Source of the DNA: Myxacorys almedinensis A
GTDB taxonomy: Bacteria > Cyanobacteriota > Cyanobacteriia > Leptolyngbyales > Leptolyngbyaceae
Length of the DNA: 64,000 nucleotides
NCBI RefSeq assembly: GCF_010091945.1
Contig: NZ_WVIE01000001.1
Coordinates: 186,001 to 250,000, forward strand
Direction: 5' to 3'
In this document: piece after piece, positions 20,660 through 30,179 of the stretch
Position numbering within the stretch: position 1 is the first letter of the stretch
How the letters are laid out: each line of letters begins with the position of its first letter
Notes under the pieces: generated by a model
What the model was told of the DNA's origin: nothing
Databases searched by the model: none
The model's input: only the letters and a program-made list of their open reading frames with translations
Position numbers and translations under genes: made by a program

Positions 20660-21373
20660 ATGAGTAACGAAGAACAAATCAGTTTATTTGATGTTGCCCC
20701 TGCCAGTTCTGCTGGTGCCCCCCCAATGCCCCCGGCTGAGGTTGACCCAGAGCTAATCCCCACGAGCGCCAAAGTGCCAATTCCGGTCGGCACGTACAAC
20801 TCTATGGAGAAAATGGCAGAACACTGTAATCGCTGTCATCGCTGCGATTTGGGCGAATATCGAACGAATGCTGTAATCGGTCGAGGAAATCTCAGCGCTC
20901 CCATCATGCTGATTGGGGAAGGACCGGGACAAACAGAAGATGAAACCGGATTGCCGTTCACGGGCAAGTCAGGACAGTTGCTCGAAAAGATTTTGGCATC
21001 GGTCAAACTCACCACGGAAACCGACGTTTTTATTTGCAACATCGTCAAGTGCCGCCCACCGGAAAACCGAGTTCCGACAACTGAGGAAGCCAGGGCATGT
21101 AGTGGCTATTTAAGAGAACAAATTCGCCTGGTTGACCCCAAAATTATCCTATTGACGGGGGCAACAGCAATGAAAAACCTGGTGGGAATTAAGCAAGGAA
21201 TTACTAAAGTTCGGGGGCAGTGGATTGAGCAAGATGAGCGGTTTTACATGCCTATTTTTCACCCTGCCTATCTATTAAGAAATCCCTCTCGCGAAAAGGG
21301 CGCGCCTAAGTGGCTCATGTGGCAAGATATTCAAGCGATAAAAGCAAAACTAGACGATTTGAAATCAGCGTAG
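20660..21373 (+). CDS. Uracil-DNA glycosylase, family 4-like
   Basis: CNRCHRCDLGEYRTNAVIGRGN, IGEGPGQTEDETGLPFTGKSGQLL, NIVKCRPPENR, FHPAYLLRNP; Cys residues fit a 4Fe-4S cluster. Confidence 0.92.
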   Translation: MSNEEQISLFDVAPASSAGAPPMPPAEVDPELIPTSAKVPIPVGTYNSMEKMAEHCNRCHRCDLGEYRTNAVIGRGNLSAPIMLIGEGPGQTEDETGLPFTGKSGQLLEKILASVKLTTETDVFICNIVKCRPPENRVPTTEEARACSGYLREQIRLVDPKIILLTGATAMKNLVGIKQGITKVRGQWIEQDERFYMPIFHPAYLLRNPSREKGAPKWLMWQDIQAIKAKLDDLKSA

Positions 21374-21462
21374 ATTAACCAGAACTATTTCATCCAATCT
21401 AAATGCCAAACACGACAGATCAACCCACACCCCCATCTGCAACCCTGTTCTTTCAATTGCTC

Positions 21463-21564
21463 TGAAGGGTGTAGGTGCACGAGTCGATGGACTAGATTCC
21501 TTCCCGAACCCTCCACCCATCCACTCTCTACCCATCCACTCCTAGGTCTTCAGTTGACCCCTAG
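21463..21564 (+). repeat. Degenerate copy D of the dispersed intergenic repeat
   Basis: cccatccactctctacccatccactcctaggtcttcagttgacccctag resembles the interior and right end of copies B and C; left end not clear. Confidence 0.4.
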
Positions 21565-22484
21565 TTTGTTACCATTAATACAGATTTTACCGGGCGTTTT
21601 ATAGGATTTCCATTTTCATTCACTTTGCCATAATAAGCATTCCCTTGATAAACCAGGGCTGAGGAACTTCCGCCATCTAGATTCATCGCTTGCACTGTGC
21701 CCTGCTCCTTCATAAAGTCTGCTAATTGGGCAAGAGACAGCCCAGAGGTTTTGGGCGCATCTGGTTTCTGGGCTGCCATCACAAAGATGATTGAGCCATC
21801 GTGGGTGATGCCAACGGCACTTCTGGCATTGGGTTGGTTGATCGCGATCGCATCTCTCCCGGTTGCCGCATCGACAAATCCTTCGTCGGAAGCAGTCAGG
21901 GTGGGCAAAAGGCGAGGGCCCCCGCCGACTGCATCTACTAGCTGACAGGCTGATGGCATCGGGTTGAGGGAGGGGGAGAGGCCTCCAGAACTGCGCCTTG
22001 CACGAATGGCGTAGCGCACCGATTGCCCACACTGATACCGCTGAAATTCGGTTCGATTGAAAATCTGATTCAAATAGGGCTGCAATTTTGGGTTTTGCGT
22101 CAACCGCTCATTTTGGCGAGGATCAGCCATCAGCGTGCCGTCTATGGTGATGTAAGACGTTGATTTTTGATTCACCGGATCGAAAAAGCCAGCATTGATC
22201 ACCGCGATCGCACCTGATTGCTCAGCGAATTCCCCTACGGTTTGGGTACTTTTTGATACAAAAACTTGAATTTTAGACGGAGATGCAGCCGCTATCGTCA
22301 GCGTGTAAACATCACTTTGCGGTAATTTATAAAGCCGGTACTGAGGTGGCTTCACAGGCACGACCGGGGTTTGAATTTCGACCGAGCGAGATAAAAAGGC
22401 GACAGACGGCAACCATGCCCGTACCATCCAAACTGCCAGTCCGCCCCCAAACAATCCAATACCGAGTCGCCAAATTGGTTTCAC
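21561..22484 (-). CDS. Phosphodiester glycosidase (NAGPA-like) family protein
   Basis: AVINAGFFDPVNQKSTSYI, VDAVGGGPRLL, ARSAVGITHDGSIIFV, AMNLDGGSSSALVY. Confidence 0.85.
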   Translation of the reverse strand: MKPIWRLGIGLFGGGLAVWMVRAWLPSVAFLSRSVEIQTPVVPVKPPQYRLYKLPQSDVYTLTIAAASPSKIQVFVSKSTQTVGEFAEQSGAIAVINAGFFDPVNQKSTSYITIDGTLMADPRQNERLTQNPKLQPYLNQIFNRTEFQRYQCGQSVRYAIRARRSSGGLSPSLNPMPSACQLVDAVGGGPRLLPTLTASDEGFVDAATGRDAIAINQPNARSAVGITHDGSIIFVMAAQKPDAPKTSGLSLAQLADFMKEQGTVQAMNLDGGSSSALVYQGNAYYGKVNENGNPIKRPVKSVLMVTN

Positions 22485-22772
22485 TGCCTTTCCTCGATTC
22501 GCTACACCCTCCAGCGCGCTTGGTCAGAAGCGCCTTACCTCCGCAAAATCTCAGTTCTGAGTCAGTCTTCGCTCTGAAACCGTACCATTTTTGTTGGATA
22601 GCAGAGGTGTCAGTTGTTTAAGTATGAGCAATAGAATGGTATCTATTTTTACAAAACTGCCCAGGTTAGTGGATAAATCCTAATGGGGAACAAAGCGATC
22701 GCGGGGTCTATCGTTATGCTTGCTACTCAGTAGCCAACCCAAGCCAACCGGAGGCAACCATCGATTTCACTC

Positions 22773-22811
22773 GAACAATTCTCAGAAAATCAGAAAATTT
22801 TCTAATTGTTC
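22773..22811. promoter_or_regulatory. Strong inverted repeat upstream of the export operon
   Basis: gaacaatt-ctc-agaaaat-cagaaa-attttct-aattgttc: 15 bp stem with a 3 nt bulge. Confidence 0.6.
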
Positions 22812-22892
22812 CCAAGTATTCCGGATTTTTTTACCTTCATTCACCTGAGATTCGTCGCTAGCGGTCGTTTTAGAGCAACACAAATCCTATTT

Positions 22893-22908
22893 AGAGAAAA
22901 TTTTCTCT
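22893..22908. promoter_or_regulatory. Perfect 16 bp palindrome upstream of the export operon
   Basis: agagaaaattttctct; shares agaaaattttct with the upstream hairpin. Confidence 0.6.
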
Positions 22909-22942
22909 GTGTCGCTTTTTTAACGCTCCGAAAACTATCCTG

Positions 22943-23068
22943 ATGCAACCGAGAAAACCCTGTATCAGTAGACGAGCCACTGTAATTGTGAGCGGATTTC
23001 TACTGACTTACGGATACAGCCCTTTGCAGCCCGGTGTAGCAGGTCTTACCCCCCCTCAGAGCTTATGA
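22943..23068 (+). CDS. Putative 41-aa upstream ORF, signal-peptide-like
   Basis: Manual translation: MQPRKPCISRRATVIVSGFLLTYGYSPLQPGVAGLTPPQSL*. Stop overlaps the next start (ATGA at 23065-23068). Confidence 0.45.
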   Translation: MQPRKPCISRRATVIVSGFLLTYGYSPLQPGVAGLTPPQSL

Positions 23069-25335
23069 AGTTGAAATTAACACCCACTAACATTTCACTC
23101 CTTGCAATCAGTGCCTTTGGAGCATTAGTCGCCCAAGAGCTAATTCGCACAGAAGCGCAAACCCCCTCTCCTGCGGGCGATAAAGTCAAGCGCAAGCAAT
23201 CTAACCTGCTAGCCCGCACCGCTGCCAATCCAGCGATCGCATTAGCTCAACCCGAAACCTTGGGCGGGCAAGACGTTCTAGCACCGAGTATGAGCAGCAC
23301 TCTGCCGAAGCCACAATCCGCCAGTAGCGTGGCACAAAAAATGCTCGATCTCGAAATCGCCGAACTGCCGCCCCCGCCGCCTACGGCTCTAAAGGTCAAC
23401 CTGCCCCCGGCTCCTCAGATGCAAACCGCCTCGACGCAGGTCAGGTCGGTCAGCGTGGATCAACTGCCGATCGATTCGATCGTGGCGGCGTCTTTGAGTT
23501 CGAGCATGCCGTTTACGTCAAATCTTGCTGCTGCGGGTCCGCAATCTAGCGCCCAACCCGAAGCCGCGCAGGCTGCCGCCTTACCCAACCCAGACGAGGC
23601 AGCGAAACCTGTTGCCACCTCACGCGATGATATTGAAGGACACCGTGCCCAACGCACGATTCAAGCGCTGATGCAGGAAGGTATTGTACGCGGCTATGGC
23701 GATGGCACCTTTCGCCCCGATGCCCCCGTCACCGACCAGCAGTTTAGCACTATGCTGAAGGCGGCGTCGGGTAAAGCACCGAGCGCGATCGCGCAGATCA
23801 AACGCCCGAAAGATATCGTGACGCGAGCCGATGCCGCCACCTTTGTCTATCGCCAACTCCAAGCATCGAAAGGGGCAACACCTGCTGCTGTCGCTCAAAC
23901 TAACACGGCTGGGCTGCCCACCTTAGCCAGCGCTACTCTGCCCACCCTTGAAGCAACCCCAGCCGTCGATCGAATAACTCCCACTGCGGCTCCAAGCCCA
24001 GAAAATTCTACCCCTCGTACCCTGCCTCCGACCCAGACCCCCCCCGCGATCGCGCCCAACCGCCCTCAGCCTACCCAAGTTGCGGCGGCGGCTGTAGATG
24101 CTTACACCTTAGGAGCGGGCGATCGCGTGCGGGTAGATGTGTTTAATGTGCCAGAGTACAGCAAAGATTATCAAGTCCTTGTCAATGGCACCTTAAACCT
24201 CTATCGGGTCGGCAACTTGCCCGTTACCGGCATGACGCTACGGCAGGCTCAACAAGCCATTTCTGCAAAGTATGCTCGGGTGCTAAAGCGTCCGCTCGTG
24301 GATGTGAGCTTAGCCGCCGCTCGTCCCCTCAATGTTGCGATCGCTGGCGAAGTTGGGCGTCCAGGGTCGTATCCGCTTGAGTTAAAAGATGGAAAATTTC
24401 CAACGATTACCAAACTCCTTCAAGAAGCGGGCGGCATGACTCGCTCGGCCAATCCTCGGCAAGTTGTGGTTCGTCGCCCTCAGTTCAATGCGCCGGATCA
24501 GGAGATTGCCGTTGACCTGTGGGAGTTGTTCCAAACCGGCAACATTCGCCAAGACCTGACGTTGCTCGACGGCGACACTGTGTTTGTGCCCACTTCTAAT
24601 GGCGTCAATCTCGCCGAAGCGTCGCAGTTTGCGGCGGCTAACTTTGCTACCGATGCCGCCAAGCCAATCAACATCGCGGTGGTGGGCGAGGTCAGCCGCC
24701 CCGGTCCCTATGCCCTAGAAGTGAAAGCGGGGCTGCCCACCATCACCCAAGCCATTCAACAGGCAGGCGGTGTCAATCAACTGGCAAACGTTCGGAAAAT
24801 CGAGGTGCGCCGCACCACCCGTTCTGGCGCAACTCAAACCATTCCGATTGACTTCTGGAAGCTCTTGAAAGAAGGAGATTTGAGTCAAGATTTGGTGCTG
24901 CAACAAGGCGATACGATCGCCATTCCAACGGCGACTGCCCTCGACCCTGCCGAAGCCGCTAAGCTCGGCTCGGCTAGCTTCTCACCTGGAACTATGAACA
25001 TCAACGTGGTGGGCGAAGTCACTCGACCGGGAGCCGTTCAGGTTGCTGCCAATACACCCCTTAACCAAGCGATCTTGGCAGCCGGTGGATTTAATAAAGA
25101 TGCCAAGAAAAAGGCTGTCGAACTGATTCGGTTAAACCCCAACGGGACAGTGATGCGCCGCGAAATAGAAATCGATCTAGCGCGGGGAATTGACGAGAAA
25201 GGCAACCCCGTTTTGCAAAATGGTGATGTTGTCGTTGTTGAGCGATCTGGCGCGGCTAAGTTCTCCCAAACCCTAGATACGGTTCTAGGTCCAATCGGTC
25301 GAATTTTGCCGTTCCGCTTCCTGTTTGGATTGTAG
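23065..25335 (+). CDS. Polysaccharide export protein (Wza/GumB-like) with SLBB repeats and an SLH-like segment
   Basis: YTLGAGDRVRVDVFNVPEYS (Poly_export), repeated VVGEV(S/T)RPGxxxL...QAGG (SLBB), and QEGIVRGYGDGTFRPDAPVTDQQFSTML (SLH-like). Confidence 0.9.
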   Translation: MKLKLTPTNISLLAISAFGALVAQELIRTEAQTPSPAGDKVKRKQSNLLARTAANPAIALAQPETLGGQDVLAPSMSSTLPKPQSASSVAQKMLDLEIAELPPPPPTALKVNLPPAPQMQTASTQVRSVSVDQLPIDSIVAASLSSSMPFTSNLAAAGPQSSAQPEAAQAAALPNPDEAAKPVATSRDDIEGHRAQRTIQALMQEGIVRGYGDGTFRPDAPVTDQQFSTMLKAASGKAPSAIAQIKRPKDIVTRADAATFVYRQLQASKGATPAAVAQTNTAGLPTLASATLPTLEATPAVDRITPTAAPSPENSTPRTLPPTQTPPAIAPNRPQPTQVAAAAVDAYTLGAGDRVRVDVFNVPEYSKDYQVLVNGTLNLYRVGNLPVTGMTLRQAQQAISAKYARVLKRPLVDVSLAAARPLNVAIAGEVGRPGSYPLELKDGKFPTITKLLQEAGGMTRSANPRQVVVRRPQFNAPDQEIAVDLWELFQTGNIRQDLTLLDGDTVFVPTSNGVNLAEASQFAAANFATDAAKPINIAVVGEVSRPGPYALEVKAGLPTITQAIQQAGGVNQLANVRKIEVRRTTRSGATQTIPIDFWKLLKEGDLSQDLVLQQGDTIAIPTATALDPAEAAKLGSASFSPGTMNINVVGEVTRPGAVQVAANTPLNQAILAAGGFNKDAKKKAVELIRLNPNGTVMRREIEIDLARGIDEKGNPVLQNGDVVVVERSGAAKFSQTLDTVLGPIGRILPFRFLFGL

Positions 25336-25437
25336 TTTTTTCACCTGTTTCAACGATTTCTCCATCAGTGGCTTAGCTATTCGGATTCTATATTTCACCT
25401 GTTTCATGTTTCTTCTATTACTAGCTTAGGTATTTTG

Positions 25438-27612
25438 ATGAATAATCAGTCGAATTCAGGGAACTCCACTCACACGATCGTCGAGCGCAATGGCAAATCG
25501 CCGTTAGTGCTAGATTATGCAACTCGTCCGCATGTCAGCCAGAGCGAAGAAGACTGGCAGTCTCCTCAGGTTCTCGATATTGCACGCCGCAGAGGCTTAC
25601 TTATCGCAGGCACGGCTATGACCGTGACGCTGTTAACAGGAGTGATCACGCTTAGGCAAACTGATAGCTATGAAGGGGCATTTCAGATCCTGGTTGAACC
25701 CGTTACGGCGGAAAGTGAGCAAGGCTTAGATCCGTTGTCTAGTGAGCCAAAGCCATCGTCAAATACTGGCTTAGACTATGCAACGCAGATCCAAGTCTTG
25801 GGTAGCCCGAAGACGATGAAGCCGATCGTTGAGCAAATTCAGAAGCGGTATCCAGAGATCGGTTACGGCTCACTGATGGATCAGCTTAGTATTTCTCGAC
25901 CAGAGGATACGAAGTTGATCGCCGTTAAGTATAAAGACGAAGATCCCGATCGGGTCAAGTTTGTGCTCGATCAACTCGCGGCTGGATACCTAACCTATAG
26001 CCAACAAGAACGGCAGTCTAATCTCCGCCAAGGCATTACTTTTGTAGATGATCAGATCGAAAGCACTCGGAAACGGGTAGATACCTTGCAGCGGCAGATT
26101 CAGACCTTTCGACAGCGCAATAATTTGATCGGGACAGAAGCGTTAGCCAGTCAGGTCGCCAGCCAGATTCAAGGACTAGAGCAACAGCGTTTAGAAGCGC
26201 GCCGAGAAATTGCGGAAACTCAGAAGCAGTATAACAATCTGCAAGATCCGTCCGGAGCGATCGCTGCTCTTGCTGCCGATCCAGCGTACCAAAAAGTGCT
26301 GGACAAGATGCGGGAAATTGACAGTAAGGCTGCCACAGAATCCACTCGATTTCAGGCGAGTGAGCCTGAGATGGCTGTGTTGCAAGAGCAGCGCAACAGT
26401 TTGATTCCTGTGCTGCGCCAAGAAGCTCGGCGAGTGTTAGGAGACAAGATGGCGTCAGTTGGCACTGATCTTTCGGTCTTAGAGACGCGCCAACAAGTGT
26501 TGGGGAATGCTCAACGGTATTGGGAACAGGAAGTCCAGCGGTTGCCGGTAGTGTCGCGCATCTATAGTGATTTAGAGCGCGAACTAAACGTTGCGACGGA
26601 CAGTTTGGGGCGCTTTTTAGCAACCCGAGAAAATCTTCAGGTGCAAGCGGCTCAAAAAGAAGTGCCCTGGCAGTTAATTGCTCCTCCTGCAACGCCTCAA
26701 ATGCCAGAAGATACTAAGCAGCGAAACCTGGTGCTCGGCGCGATCGCAGGTCTGCTGTTGGGGGTAGGTGCCGCTACGATCGCAGAGCGGGTTGATGATA
26801 CCATTCGCACCAATGACGAACTGAGAAAGCACGTCAGGCTGCCCATTTTAGGAAGCATTCCGCTGTATGAAGCGTTGCAGAGACCGCACTTCTTGCAGCG
26901 TGGCATCCCTCAAAGAGCAGATCTGCGCTCGGATACGTTCCGCTATTCAGGCTTTTCAGAATCGTTTGGATCGCTCTATTCCACGCTGCGGATGCTCAAG
27001 GCAGATCAACCCATTCGCTCGGTGGTGATCAGTTCCCCATCGGCAGGGGATGGCAAATCTACGGTGGCAACCTACTTAGCTCAGGCGGCAGCGGCGATGG
27101 GGCATCGGGTGCTGCTAGTAGACGCAGACTTGCGCCACCCTCAGATCAGCAGCCTTTTAGATCTGGCTAACGATCGTGGTTTAGTAGATGTGCTGACCTC
27201 AAATCTTAATCCCCAGCAGGCAATTCAGCGCGTCTTTAATCTGACTGCTGCCAGGGTTACTAACGACCCGACTGCGATCGTTGCAGACGATGAAAATTTG
27301 TATGTTCTCACCTCTGGGCAGGTGCCGCCTAACCCGGCTCGATTGCTATCGTCCCAAAAAATGAAGCGATTGAGCGAATATTTCCATGCCATGTTTGATC
27401 TTGTGATCTACGATGCTCCGCCCTTGCTCAATCTGGCAGATAGCAAACTGTTAGCCTCTCACACAGACGGAATGATTTTGGTCACAGGGCTAGGAAAAAC
27501 TAGCCGCTTTGAGTTGACGCAGGTTCTCGATCGATTACAAACAGCGCGAACTCCTGTGTTGGGCATGGTTGCCAATCGTGATCCGTCGAGTTTTGCAGAT
27601 ATGACGTACTAG
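25438..27612 (+). CDS. Wzc/GumC-like polysaccharide co-polymerase with BY-kinase domain
   Basis: Wzz-like N-terminus, coiled coil, Walker A SSPSAGDGKSTVATYLAQ, Walker A' VLLVDADLRHPQ, DLVIYDAPPLL. Confidence 0.9.
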   Translation: MNNQSNSGNSTHTIVERNGKSPLVLDYATRPHVSQSEEDWQSPQVLDIARRRGLLIAGTAMTVTLLTGVITLRQTDSYEGAFQILVEPVTAESEQGLDPLSSEPKPSSNTGLDYATQIQVLGSPKTMKPIVEQIQKRYPEIGYGSLMDQLSISRPEDTKLIAVKYKDEDPDRVKFVLDQLAAGYLTYSQQERQSNLRQGITFVDDQIESTRKRVDTLQRQIQTFRQRNNLIGTEALASQVASQIQGLEQQRLEARREIAETQKQYNNLQDPSGAIAALAADPAYQKVLDKMREIDSKAATESTRFQASEPEMAVLQEQRNSLIPVLRQEARRVLGDKMASVGTDLSVLETRQQVLGNAQRYWEQEVQRLPVVSRIYSDLERELNVATDSLGRFLATRENLQVQAAQKEVPWQLIAPPATPQMPEDTKQRNLVLGAIAGLLLGVGAATIAERVDDTIRTNDELRKHVRLPILGSIPLYEALQRPHFLQRGIPQRADLRSDTFRYSGFSESFGSLYSTLRMLKADQPIRSVVISSPSAGDGKSTVATYLAQAAAAMGHRVLLVDADLRHPQISSLLDLANDRGLVDVLTSNLNPQQAIQRVFNLTAARVTNDPTAIVADDENLYVLTSGQVPPNPARLLSSQKMKRLSEYFHAMFDLVIYDAPPLLNLADSKLLASHTDGMILVTGLGKTSRFELTQVLDRLQTARTPVLGMVANRDPSSFADMTY

Positions 27613-27731
27613 TAGATTGTTAACGTTGAGTTGAGGGGTGAGAGGGTAGAGGGGTGAGAGGGAGACGTTACCCATCCACTCATCCACTCATCGATTCTCA
27701 GTCCCTCATTTCAAACTTGACAGACCACTAG
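27609..27731 (+). repeat. Dispersed intergenic repeat, copy C (best preserved)
   Basis: ctagtagattgttaacgttgagttgagggg ... ccctcatttcaaacttgacagaccactag; imperfect inverted ends (about 20 of 29 positions). Confidence 0.7.
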
Positions 27732-27774
27732 GAAGCTGAGGTAGAGTGCTCTGGGGTGTTATCCCTTCAGACTT

Positions 27775-29307
27775 CTAATACGTCAAACTGCGAATGGCTT
27801 CTAACACCCCTCGCGCTTTATTCAGCGTTTCTTCGTATTCGGTTTCAGGGACAGAATCTGCCACTAGCCCTGCCCCTGCCTGCACGCTGACCACATGTTG
27901 ACCATTGCCCAACGGTCGAACTGTCATCGTGCGAATGGCGATCGCACTGTTCAACTGTCCCTCAAAGTCGTAATAGCCGTAAACGCCAGAATAGACACCC
28001 CGACGACAGGGTTCAAGATCGTGGATAATCTCCATCGCTCGAATTTTAGGTGCGCCGCTCACTGTTCCTGCCGGAAAACAGGCTTTGAGTAAATCCCAAG
28101 CGGTCTTGCTTGGGGACAATTGCCCCACTACATTGCTGACAATGTGCATCACATGGGAATAGCGCTCAACCACCATCAGTTCGTCTACCCGAACCGAACC
28201 GTTGAGGCAAACCCGACCCAAATCATTTCGACCGAGATCAATGAGCATCACATGCTCTGCCACTTCTTTCGGATCGGCTAACAAGTCTTGCTCTAACGCC
28301 AAGTCTTCTGCGTGGGTTTTGCCGCGCCGCCGGGTGCCTGCGATCGGGCGAACGGTTGCCACTTTTGGCTGGGTTGGGTCGCTTGCCAACTCTGCTTTTA
28401 CCATCACCTCAGGGCTGGAGCCGATAATTTGCCAATCGCCAAAGTGAAAATAGGCCATGTAAGGCGACGGGTTGACAAGGCGCAACGATCGATACAAGCC
28501 AAACGGCTCACCGCTATAGGGGGCCGATAGCTGCTGAGAAACCACGACCTGAAACACATCTCCCGCCCGAATGTGGTCTTTGGCGTTCTCGACGTGGGCG
28601 CAAAACTGCTGTTTTGTGGTGTTGCTTGTCCAGGCGAGCGCTGTTGTTTCGGGCGTTGGGGCTTTCCACGGCAGCAGACGAGCATGGTCTGACAGGGGAG
28701 ATTGCAATTTTGTAACTAACTGGGAGACGCGATCGCAGGCTTGCCCGTAGGCTGCTTCTAAATCCACGGCTGGGTCGCGCAGATCGGCATACGCGATCGC
28801 CCAAATTTTTCGCTTCACCTGATCAAAAATCAGCAAGTTATCCACCTGCATCCACACGCCATCGGGCAAGTCTGTTTCAGTGGTTGGGTAGGTCGGCACT
28901 CTCGGCTCGATCCACTGAATCAATTCATAGCCCCAAAACCCAAATAAGCCCCCAATTCCAGGCGGCAACTGCGGCAGCTTGACCGGATGAAACGGTTCGA
29001 GGCAGTGGGATAGCGCATCAAACGGATTGCCTTCGTAGATTTGCTGCTGTCCGTCTCGCTGAGTTTGGGTGGTGCGATCGCCGCGAGCTTCCAATACCCA
29101 TAGCGGGTCGCATCCCAAAAAGCTGTAGCGCCCGATCGTTTCTCCACCTTCGACCGATTCCAGCAAAAAACTGTAGGGCTGCCCTGCACAGACGCGATAC
29201 CATGCCGACACCGGCGTATCGAGATCCGCCACCCATTCTTGATAGAGCGGAACAAAGTTTCCCTGTTTCGCGAGTTCTTTAAACTGGGAGACGGTTGGAA
29301 AGATCAT
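27775..29307 (-). CDS. trpE: Anthranilate synthase component I
   Basis: PYSFLLESVEGGETIGRYSFLG, RPIAGTRRRG, LIDLGRNDLGRV, FPAGTVSGAPKIRAMEII. ATG at 29307. Confidence 0.93.
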   Translation of the reverse strand: MIFPTVSQFKELAKQGNFVPLYQEWVADLDTPVSAWYRVCAGQPYSFLLESVEGGETIGRYSFLGCDPLWVLEARGDRTTQTQRDGQQQIYEGNPFDALSHCLEPFHPVKLPQLPPGIGGLFGFWGYELIQWIEPRVPTYPTTETDLPDGVWMQVDNLLIFDQVKRKIWAIAYADLRDPAVDLEAAYGQACDRVSQLVTKLQSPLSDHARLLPWKAPTPETTALAWTSNTTKQQFCAHVENAKDHIRAGDVFQVVVSQQLSAPYSGEPFGLYRSLRLVNPSPYMAYFHFGDWQIIGSSPEVMVKAELASDPTQPKVATVRPIAGTRRRGKTHAEDLALEQDLLADPKEVAEHVMLIDLGRNDLGRVCLNGSVRVDELMVVERYSHVMHIVSNVVGQLSPSKTAWDLLKACFPAGTVSGAPKIRAMEIIHDLEPCRRGVYSGVYGYYDFEGQLNSAIAIRTMTVRPLGNGQHVVSVQAGAGLVADSVPETEYEETLNKARGVLEAIRSLTY

Positions 29308-29469
29308 GACAGTGCTAAAGGGATGATGGCTAACGCAACACAGACCTGAATACAACGAAGTTGCATAGCTTAGAATACAGCACCCAGAAGAGCTTTGGGT
29401 AGGTTGCACCCAGCGATGATGCGCTAGAAACTTGGTGTAAAGTTCTCTCTAAATCCAGCAATTAAAACT

Positions 29470-29511
29470 TAAAGAGCCAGCATCTGGAGTTTCCCAAATG
29501 TTGGCTCTTTA
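29470..29511 (-). terminator. Hairpin downstream of psaD
   Basis: aaagagccagcat...atgttggctcttt, 13 bp stem; minus-strand readout continues aagttttaatt. Confidence 0.6.
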
Positions 29512-29654
29512 GTAAGATGGGCGCGATCGCAAACTGCCCTCAGCGCCCCACCCTTTTCCTCAAAAAGCAAAAACGTCAGGGCGTTCTAGAAAATTGCCTT
29601 AGCGTGATCTAGCCGCGATCGCACCGTAACTCTATGACACCTAAACCGCGTGAT

Positions 29655-30077
29655 TTAAGGATCGTAAGTTTTCTTGCTGCTGAACTTTAGCTTGACAGGT
29701 TCCCCATTTTCGCCAATGCTGCGAGGCACACTATTGACTGCAACACGACCAGGATTTACTTTTTCGGGGAAGACACCATCTGCCGGGTGCAAATACTGCA
29801 ATTCGCCGTTGGGGAATTCGCGGTAAATCTTGTAGTTGGTGATTTTGAACTTCGTGCGAAGCTGCCCACCAAGCGCAAGACAATGTTCCTTACGAGCTAA
29901 ATACAGCAAATTGTCACCCTGGCGCATTTTGGCAGCGCCGCCCATCGGCATTTCAAAAACCTGCTCTTTGGGGCTAGACCAGGTGATGGCATATTTTTCT
30001 TCTACCAAGGCTTTGGTTAGCAGTCCGCCCGTACTGCCACCAAACAAAGGAGCCTGTCCTGTAAGAGTTTCTGACAT
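29655..30077 (-). CDS. psaD: Photosystem I subunit II
   Basis: [58 protein letters not shown]. Confidence 0.97.
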   Translation of the reverse strand: MSETLTGQAPLFGGSTGGLLTKALVEEKYAITWSSPKEQVFEMPMGGAAKMRQGDNLLYLARKEHCLALGGQLRTKFKITNYKIYREFPNGELQYLHPADGVFPEKVNPGRVAVNSVPRSIGENGEPVKLKFSSKKTYDP

Positions 30078-30179
30078 AAGGTCACGCTCTAAACGTTTTT
30101 ACGCATCGTATCATCGAGCGTTTACTTCGCTATCGAAACTGTAATACGCCTTAATAAATTAGGAAAAAGAGCAGGGACT

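Noticed and set aside
26036-26692. 218-aa minus-strand ORF opposite the Wzc-like kinase
   Set aside because: Fully antisense to a well-supported CDS; translation has no recognisable domain and looks like a shadow ORF.
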